Assembly (NCBI GenBank): GCA_002505455.1
Contig: DAVB01000030.1
Span: 1 to 14,862 of the forward strand
From: Euryarchaeota archaeon UBA52
GTDB lineage: Archaea > Thermoplasmatota > Poseidoniia > Poseidoniales > Thalassarchaeaceae
DNA length: 14,862 nucleotides
Reading direction: 5' to 3'
Shown here: positions 7,487 through 13,275 of the stretch, in pieces
How the letters are laid out: each line of letters starts with the position of its first letter
Position numbering within the stretch: position 1 is the first letter of the stretch
Position numbers and translations under genes: made by a program
Notes under the pieces: model-generated
Seen by the model: the letters and a program-made list of their open reading frames with translations, nothing else
Told to the model about the DNA's origin: nothing
Database searches by the model: none

Positions 7487-8760
7487 AAGACAATCTCGCT
7501 GTTCGTTGGTGGACTCCCGTCAGCCTCCGTGCAGTAGCATCATTTGGTTGGATAAGCCTCATGATTGCACTATTCATGTGTGCAGTCTCTTGGATGAGGG
7601 GGGACGACTCCGGACTCACAACCGCATTCATGGTGGTAATCGCAAATTCAGTCATTGTCTTAATTCTCCCCGAGGACGTCCCTGCTCGTCCCGTGCCAGA
7701 GAAATTCGCGCTCTTCCTTGTTTCAGGGGCTTCTATGACGATTCTTTCACTCTCATACATCATCCACAGGGCCGACTCCTCCGTTGGCCTTACTATGGTC
7801 GACTATTGGACTGCTGCACCCTCTATGCTGGTCGGTGCAGCTGCAGTCATCGCTGCATCCCGCTCATCAAGATGGTTCATGGGCAAAGCATCGACCGATG
7901 AGGCCCTCAGGGGGCTTGCAAGATCGAGGAAGCACTCAGGCGCAGTCATTCAGACTGCCAAGCAGATCGTGCTCATACACTTGGGAATATTCGCAATCCT
8001 CCCGCCGCTGTGGACGATCATGCTGTCCTTATCTCCTGGAAATTCCCTTAGTATGGACTTCAGCTTCTCGAACGCCACTTTGGAGCATTACGAGAAGATG
8101 TGGGGTTCAGAGAGATTCTGGGGGTGGTTCTGGAACTCCATCATCGTCTCGGTTGCAACTACAATCTTCGGCTTAACAATCGCATTCCCCGCGGCATATG
8201 GCTTCTCGAGATATCGGTTCCATGGTCGAAAAATAGGCCTGTTCATGTTTTTGATAGTTCAGATGTTCCCCGGCGCCCTTATCCTCGTCCCGTATTTCAT
8301 CGTCATGAAGGGGCTCGGACTCCTCAACACGTATGCAGGACTCGTCGTTGCCTACTCCGTAACCGCCCTTCCGCTCTGCGTCTGGCTTATGAAGGGATTC
8401 TTCGATACCATACCAAGGGAGCTTGAAGAAGCAGCCAGAGTAGATGGTTGCTCACAGATTCAGATATTCTCTCGAATAATACTCCCTCTGTCTCTCCCGG
8501 CAGTAGCCGTTACCTGTCTCTTCTCATTCCTCGCTGCTTGGAACGAGTATCTCCTTGCACTGACCTTCTTGTCAGACACAGACAGATACACACTGCCCGT
8601 GGGTCTTGCCTCCATGGTATCTTCAGCCCAGGCCGGCGACTCGTATTGGGGCGATTTCGCTGCAGCGTCGATTCTGATAAGCGTCCCCGTAGTGCTCTTA
8701 TTCATCACATTCCAGAGATATCTCGTCGACGGCATGGTCGCGGGAGCTGTGAAGGGGTGA
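7483..8760 (+). CDS. malG: Maltodextrin ABC transporter permease MalG with N-terminal multi-span extension
   Basis: This is the second permease subunit. The 425-residue protein has a canonical MalG-type core from about residue 155: NSIIVSVATTIFGLTIAFPAAYGFSRY, FLIVQMFPGALILVPYFIV, the EAA loop ELEEAARVDGCSQIQIFSR (313-331) followed by IILPLSLPAV, and AAWNEYLLALTFL. Typical MalG is about 280-300 residues; here about 150 extra N-terminal residues contain about four hydrophobic segments (roughly 17-36, 46-62, 74-94, 111-125) and then a basic cytoplasmic-looking stretch (RGLARSRKHSG). The ATG overlaps the malF stop in ATGA and is preceded by GAGGTG at 7472-7477 at good spacing, so the start is well supported and the extension is not a mis-called start. 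The extra segment has no recognised domain. Confidence 0.92.
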   Translation: MKDNLAVRWWTPVSLRAVASFGWISLMIALFMCAVSWMRGDDSGLTTAFMVVIANSVIVLILPEDVPARPVPEKFALFLVSGASMTILSLSYIIHRADSSVGLTMVDYWTAAPSMLVGAAAVIAASRSSRWFMGKASTDEALRGLARSRKHSGAVIQTAKQIVLIHLGIFAILPPLWTIMLSLSPGNSLSMDFSFSNATLEHYEKMWGSERFWGWFWNSIIVSVATTIFGLTIAFPAAYGFSRYRFHGRKIGLFMFLIVQMFPGALILVPYFIVMKGLGLLNTYAGLVVAYSVTALPLCVWLMKGFFDTIPRELEEAARVDGCSQIQIFSRIILPLSLPAVAVTCLFSFLAAWNEYLLALTFLSDTDRYTLPVGLASMVSSAQAGDSYWGDFAAASILISVPVVLLFITFQRYLVDGMVAGAVKG

Positions 8761-8762
8761 TC
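8756..8762 (+). promoter_or_regulatory. Strong Shine-Dalgarno site of malK
   Basis: GGTGATC matches the end of the universal anti-Shine-Dalgarno complement GGAGGTGATC and ends 4 nt before the malK ATG. It spans the malG stop codon, so malG termination and malK initiation are adjacent and probably coupled. Confidence 0.55.
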
Positions 8763-8766
8763 GTGT

Positions 8767-9879
8767 ATGGCAGAAGTGGGATTCGACGGCGTATGGAAGG
8801 AATATGACAGTGATAGCGTGGCAGTCAAGGATTTGACGATCCACGTTGAAACGGGGGAATTCGTAGTTCTAGTCGGCCCGTCTGGATGCGGCAAGACAAC
8901 ATCCTTGAGAATGCTCGCCGGTCTTGAAGAAATCACTGAAGGAACCATATCGATTGATGGGGTTGTTGTGAATAATCTCCCGCCCAAGGCCAGAGGAATT
9001 GGGATGGTATTCCAGTCATATGCCCTGTATCCTCACATGAATGTGGAGCGAAACCTCTCATTCGGACTGAGAATGCAGAAGGGAGCCGAACGCCTCGAGA
9101 AGAAGGAGATAGACAGCAGAGTTTCAGATGCAGCCGAACTACTGGGATTAACAGAGTATCTTGATCGCCTTCCGAAGAACCTCTCCGGCGGACAGAGGCA
9201 ACGTGTAGCATTGGGGAGGGCACTGGTGAGACAGCCCGAGGTGCTCCTGATGGACGAGCCCTTGTCAAATCTCGATGCAAAGCTAAGGAATCAGATGCGA
9301 ATAGAACTACGTCGCCTCCACGAGGAGCTGGGAACAACCACGATCTACGTAACACACGATCAAGTCGAGGCGATGACCCTTGCAGATCGAATAGTCATAA
9401 TGAACGAAGGAAGGATGCAGCAGTTCTCGACCCCCCTTGAGGCATATCACCACCCATCAAACACCTTTGTCGCGTCATTCCTAGGTACCCCTCCGATGAA
9501 TCTGGTCGAGGGAAGTATGTCCGATGGAGTCTTCATCGCCACAGATGCCAATGGCGGGGAAGAACCATTCACGATGAAAATGCCTTCGCATCACTCCTCG
9601 TATGAGGGCAGATGCACCCTCGGCTTCCGTCCTGAGAATACTGCATTGAAGATCGGGGACGAAGATGGAAAATTCAAGATCGCTGGATTCGAGTCACTGG
9701 GTTCCGAGACAATTGTCCATCTGGATAATGGAGACACTAGGATTTCTGCGGTATGGCACAGACCCGGGCCTGAGGCAAATCGACAGATAATGGATAGAAC
9801 GTCCAATGTCGGGGTACAGATCAACGAATCTGACATCAGGCTATTTGACTCTGAAGGCAATGCTGTCAATGGGGCATGA
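8767..9879 (+). CDS. malK: Maltodextrin ABC transporter ATP-binding protein MalK
   Basis: This is the cytoplasmic ATPase that drives MalF/MalG. All nucleotide-binding motifs are intact: Walker A GPSGCGKTT (37-45), Q-loop VFQSYALYPHMNV (81-93), signature LSGGQRQRVALGRAL (139-153), Walker B VLLMDEPLSNLD (159-170) and switch His197 in YVTHDQ. The C-terminal third (about 235-370) is the OB/TOBE-type regulatory domain, with TPPMNLVEG and GFRPEN. Length (370) equals that of typical MalK/UgpC/MsmK proteins. The start follows the malG stop by 6 nt with a clear Shine-Dalgarno site, and the stop is 9 nt before the alpha-glucosidase ATG. Related ATPases can serve several sugar transporters, but this arrangement points to use by the adjacent permeases. 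Confidence 0.96.
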   Translation: MAEVGFDGVWKEYDSDSVAVKDLTIHVETGEFVVLVGPSGCGKTTSLRMLAGLEEITEGTISIDGVVVNNLPPKARGIGMVFQSYALYPHMNVERNLSFGLRMQKGAERLEKKEIDSRVSDAAELLGLTEYLDRLPKNLSGGQRQRVALGRALVRQPEVLLMDEPLSNLDAKLRNQMRIELRRLHEELGTTTIYVTHDQVEAMTLADRIVIMNEGRMQQFSTPLEAYHHPSNTFVASFLGTPPMNLVEGSMSDGVFIATDANGGEEPFTMKMPSHHSSYEGRCTLGFRPENTALKIGDEDGKFKIAGFESLGSETIVHLDNGDTRISAVWHRPGPEANRQIMDRTSNVGVQINESDIRLFDSEGNAVNGA

Positions 9880-9888
9880 GGGAGACCC

Positions 9889-11484
9889 ATGAGCCATGAT
9901 CGCTGGGATTCTGCGGTTGTTTACCAGATATACTGGCGCTCTTTCATGGACGCCAATCAAGATGGAATTGGAGATATCGAAGGTCTGAGATCACGTATCG
10001 ACCATATACAACAACTCGGCATCGACGCTATCTGGCTAAATCCAACATACCCCTCGCCCCAAGGAGACCACGGCTACGATGTCTCAGATTATTTCGATGT
10101 CGAACCGATGTTCGGCTCGTTAGGAGAATTCGATAAAATGATCGAAGATTTTCATGAGCGAGGCATCATGGTCCTCATGGATATAGTTCCGAACCACGTT
10201 TCTTCTCATCACGAATGGTTTCAGTCGGCATTATCCGGGGGCATCGGAAATACTGACGAGGGGCGATTCATCATCAGGGAAGGGACTGGCCCAGGGGGAG
10301 CCAATCCTCCTAACGACTGGATCAGCATTTTCGGAGGACCTTCCTGGTCCCCATTCCCCTCCTCGGAGGATGCCCTCCAAAGATGGTACCTCCATATGTT
10401 CGATCCGTGTCAACCCGACTTGAATTGGCATCACACAGACGTACGTGATAGATTCGAGAATATACTCAGGTTTTGGCTTGACAGGGGTGTAGACGGATTC
10501 AGAATCGACGTAGCACACGGACTCTTCAAGGCACCCGGATTGCCCAATAGAGAAGGATTCGGAGACAATTGGTCAGCTTGCTGGGACCAGCCAGAAGTTC
10601 ACGATATTTATCGGAAATGGAGGAAAATTGCAGATGGGTATGAGCCCAGCAGATTCCTAATCGGCGAGATACACACGGCGACACGGGATCGACTTCTGGA
10701 ATATATCCGAGCAGATCAACTGCATGCTGCTTTTGACTTCTCTTTCCTCCATCAAGATTGGTCCAGCGATGGATTCAGAGATAAGATAAGGGCCAATTTG
10801 GATTTATGGAGAGATACCGGCTCCCTTCCTGTCTGGACCCTGTCAAATCACGATGAAATCAGACATTGGTCGCGTTACGCACCTCTACTTGAGAATGGAT
10901 CCCCAGATGACCAAGTAGCGAATGTCCGCTACAAATCGCTCCTCGCTCTGGTCATGGCTTTACCCGGGCGAATATTCCTCTACAACGGAGAAGAACTCGC
11001 TCTTCCTCAGGCTGATGTTCCCGATGAGCATAGACAAGACCCTGCATTTTTCCGTCAAACACCCGAATCGGACTACAAGGGTAGAGACGGATGTAGAGTC
11101 CCCATGCCTTGGGAAGCAGGTTTGCCAAATGCTGGCTTCACCAACTCAGAGCCATGGCTCCCGATGCCTGACGGATGGGAAGACTATTCGGCATCGATTC
11201 AGCACGATGATCCTAATTCCATGCTGAATTACTACCGTAGCATGATTCAACGTAGAAGAACGGAAAATTGGATGAAATCCGATTCAATTAGTGAAGTCGA
11301 TTCATCATCCGGCATACTCTCATTCGTCAAGATGGCTGAGAATAAACAGGTCCGCGTGCTAATGAATTTCAGCGATTCTGAATTCCGCTTCGATAACGAT
11401 AATACGATTCTAAGAACATCGAATTCAGATACATCGAATTCATTTTTGAGATCAGGCGAACTTGCATATGTTGAGATTCATTGA
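9889..11484 (+). CDS. Cytoplasmic GH13 alpha-glucosidase (oligo-alpha-glucosidase type)
   Basis: The enzyme is predicted to release glucose from the non-reducing ends of imported maltodextrins. The 531-residue product has no signal peptide. Landmarks: VVYQIYWRSFMDANQDGIGD (10-29) with the Asp-rich Ca-binding loop of alpha-glucosidases; WLNPTYPSPQGDHGYDVSDY; region I DIVPNH (98-103); nucleophile Asp207 in GFRIDVAHG; acid/base Glu260 in IGEIHT; Asp322 in LSNHDE. The layout EGTGPGGANPPNDW, FGGPSW and QPDLNWHHTDVR resembles actinobacterial-type alpha-glucosidases (GH13_23/30-like). A GH13 trehalose or sucrose-type enzyme is less likely but cannot be excluded. The start ATG follows GGGAG (9880-9884), 9 nt after malK, so it is the last gene of the operon. 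Confidence 0.93.
   Translation: MSHDRWDSAVVYQIYWRSFMDANQDGIGDIEGLRSRIDHIQQLGIDAIWLNPTYPSPQGDHGYDVSDYFDVEPMFGSLGEFDKMIEDFHERGIMVLMDIVPNHVSSHHEWFQSALSGGIGNTDEGRFIIREGTGPGGANPPNDWISIFGGPSWSPFPSSEDALQRWYLHMFDPCQPDLNWHHTDVRDRFENILRFWLDRGVDGFRIDVAHGLFKAPGLPNREGFGDNWSACWDQPEVHDIYRKWRKIADGYEPSRFLIGEIHTATRDRLLEYIRADQLHAAFDFSFLHQDWSSDGFRDKIRANLDLWRDTGSLPVWTLSNHDEIRHWSRYAPLLENGSPDDQVANVRYKSLLALVMALPGRIFLYNGEELALPQADVPDEHRQDPAFFRQTPESDYKGRDGCRVPMPWEAGLPNAGFTNSEPWLPMPDGWEDYSASIQHDDPNSMLNYYRSMIQRRRTENWMKSDSISEVDSSSGILSFVKMAENKQVRVLMNFSDSEFRFDNDNTILRTSNSDTSNSFLRSGELAYVEIH
11416..11445 (+). repeat. In-frame 15-bp tandem duplication near the end of the alpha-glucosidase gene
   Basis: ACATCGAATTCA occurs at 11416-11427 and 11431-11442 with a 15-nt period, giving the peptide duplication TSNSD-TSNSF near the C-terminus. 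It keeps the frame and lies in a non-catalytic region, so it looks like a neutral slippage event. Confidence 0.6.
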
Positions 11485-11497
11485 TGTATAACGCTCT

Positions 11498-11503
11498 AAA
11501 AAA
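11498..11503 (-). terminator. T6 tract directly after the P5C dehydrogenase stop
   Basis: On the minus strand a run of six T follows the stop codon (11506-11504) immediately, as expected for archaeal intrinsic termination at T-rich sequence. It also sits in the 19-nt convergent gap. No comparable T-run is seen on the plus strand just after the alpha-glucosidase stop. Confidence 0.4.
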
Positions 11504-13150
11504 TCAATCTTCCATGAATGGATACGTCCAATCATGCGGCGTTTTCAGAGTCCTCTTTATGGATCGAGGCGATATCCATCTTAGCAGATTCAACGGCCCA
11601 CCTGCTTTGTCATTTGTCCCGCTGGCCCTAGCGCCTCCGAATGGCTGTTGAGCCACAACTGCACCAGTTGGCTTATCGTTGATGTAGAAGTTACCCGCAG
11701 AGAACCTGAGCTTGTTGAATGCGATATCTATGTGCTCCTCATTCGAAGCAAAAATCGATCCCGTTAATGCATAAGGTGAGCCTGTATCGCATGTTTCGAG
11801 AATTTCCAAGAATCGATCATCAGCATACACATTCACAGTAAGAACCGGGCCAAATATCTCCTCGACCATAGTTTCAGACCGCGAGTCCTCCGTTACAATG
11901 ATCGTCGGTTCGATAAACCATCCAGTGCTATCATCCGATCCACCTCCGACGAACACATCGCAAGTCTCCCTTTCTCGAGCCCTATCGATGTATCCGGTAA
12001 TTTTGTCGAAGGCCCGTTGATCGATAACCGCGGTCATGAAATTTGTAAAATCACTAGCATCGCCCATCTTGATTTTCGATATCTCTTTCGCAAGTGGGCC
12101 GGATATCCTCGTCCAAACCGATTCCGGGATGTATGCCCGGCTCGCTGCGGAGCATTTCTGACCCTGATATTCGAACGCCCCTCTAAGGAGTGCCACGATT
12201 AGGCCCTGCTCGTCACAATCCGGGTGGGCTACGATGAAGTCCTTTCCACCCGTCTCCCCGACGATTCTCGGATAAGACCGAAGGCCATCCAGCGATTCTC
12301 CGATTCTTTTCCAGAGCCCTTGGAATGTTGAGGTTGAACCTGTAAAGTGCAGACCAGCGAAGTCAGGGTTTGAGAGCGCCATACGAGAAATTGTAGGGCC
12401 GGAAGAGGGAACGAAATTAATCACTCCAGGAGGGAGGCCAGCTTCCATCATCAACCTCATCAGAACATAGTTGGAGTGGTATGAATTCCTACTAGGCTTC
12501 CACACAGACGTACACCCAACAATCGCTGGAGCACTTGGGAGATTCGCAGCTATGCTAGAGAAGTTGAATGGGGTGATGGCGAGGACGAATCCTTCTAATG
12601 GCCTAATCTCGGTTGAATTGACCACTCCATCAGGCGACACAAGTGGTTGGAGCTGATCGTGAAAACCCCTCGCGTAGTGGCAATTGAACCGCCAGAAATC
12701 AATAAGTTCGCATGCAGCGTCAATTTCGGCTTGAAATGCGGTTTTTGACTGATTGAGCATTGTCGATGCATTGGATTTCATCCTCCAAGGGCCTGCAAGG
12801 AGATCGGCACAGCGCTCGAATATCTCGCATCGAGCTTCAAGACCCATCTCTATCCATTCACTCTGGGCAGATACGGCCGCCTTGCAGGCATCTTCGATCT
12901 CCTTCTCGCCAGCCATGTGAACCTCGGCCAATACGTGCCCGTGATTGTGAGGGACGACTTGTTTGACGATATTCCCAGTCTTTACCTCCTTGCCCCCGAT
13001 GATACATGGTATCTCTACAACTTCACTGAGCTGGCGCTCTAACTCTGCTTTCAACATACTTCGCTCAGGACTTCCCTTTGCATAGGAGAGAATCGGCTCA
13101 TTGTCGGGATGGGCTGCCATGAGCCCTAGGGGAAACTGCTCATCTAACAT
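11504..13150 (-). CDS. Delta-1-pyrroline-5-carboxylate dehydrogenase, ALDH4A1-like
   Basis: This enzyme oxidises P5C/glutamate semialdehyde to glutamate with NAD+, the second step of proline catabolism. The 548-residue product follows the eukaryotic ALDH4A1-type family throughout: NEPILSYAKGSPER (17-30), AEIDAACELIDFWRFN (141-156), GFVLAITPFNFSSI (187-200), GLHFTGSTSTF (266-276), general-base Glu299 in VGETGGKDF, catalytic Cys333 in YQGQKCSAASR, EEIFGPVL, and the near-invariant tail AGNFYINDKPTGAVV, QQPFGGARASGTNDK. The first Met is chosen because about 16 residues before NEP still fit family N-termini; Met11 is an alternative. It is convergent with the sugar operon and functionally unrelated to it. 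No proline dehydrogenase is in the window. It is 41 nt downstream of the TSP3 gene on the same strand. Confidence 0.95.
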   Translation of the reverse strand: MLDEQFPLGLMAAHPDNEPILSYAKGSPERSMLKAELERQLSEVVEIPCIIGGKEVKTGNIVKQVVPHNHGHVLAEVHMAGEKEIEDACKAAVSAQSEWIEMGLEARCEIFERCADLLAGPWRMKSNASTMLNQSKTAFQAEIDAACELIDFWRFNCHYARGFHDQLQPLVSPDGVVNSTEIRPLEGFVLAITPFNFSSIAANLPSAPAIVGCTSVWKPSRNSYHSNYVLMRLMMEAGLPPGVINFVPSSGPTISRMALSNPDFAGLHFTGSTSTFQGLWKRIGESLDGLRSYPRIVGETGGKDFIVAHPDCDEQGLIVALLRGAFEYQGQKCSAASRAYIPESVWTRISGPLAKEISKIKMGDASDFTNFMTAVIDQRAFDKITGYIDRARERETCDVFVGGGSDDSTGWFIEPTIIVTEDSRSETMVEEIFGPVLTVNVYADDRFLEILETCDTGSPYALTGSIFASNEEHIDIAFNKLRFSAGNFYINDKPTGAVVAQQPFGGARASGTNDKAGGPLNLLRWISPRSIKRTLKTPHDWTYPFMED

Positions 13151-13157
13151 CGTTGCG

Positions 13158-13202
13158 CAGGGGCGCGCGGGTTTTCGAGACCAATCGAAATCTAAGCCCC
13201 TG
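13158..13202. repeat. Nested inverted repeats between the TSP3 gene and the P5C dehydrogenase gene
   Basis: The outer arms CAGGGGC (13158-13164) and GCCCCTG (13196-13202) are perfect complements, and inside them TTTCGA (13173-13178) and TCGAAA (13185-13190) form a second perfect pair with a 6-nt loop. The structure spans the TSP3 stop codon and lies 8-52 nt upstream of the P5C dehydrogenase ATG. It could be an RNA hairpin between two genes or a DNA operator; no T-run follows, so classical termination is not indicated. Confidence 0.45.
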
Positions 13203-13275
13203 TCCTTCTGCTAGCCAATGCGCTTGCTCCAATCATCGCTGCGAGCACAGACACGAGTCCAAACCCTGGAAGACC
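13192..13275 (-). other. PGF-CTERM-like archaeosortase signal
   Basis: The last residues read GLPGFG, a hydrophobic span of about 16 residues (LVSVLAAMIGASALA) and then SRRTGA. Motif, transmembrane helix and basic tail are the three parts of the PGF-CTERM signal that archaeosortase A processes in haloarchaea and methanogens before lipid anchoring. No archaeosortase gene is in the window. Confidence 0.75.

Noticed and set aside
8460..8987. 175-codon minus-strand ORF across the malG/malK junction
   Set aside because: It lies opposite strongly conserved transporter sequence, including Walker A, and has no recognisable protein features.
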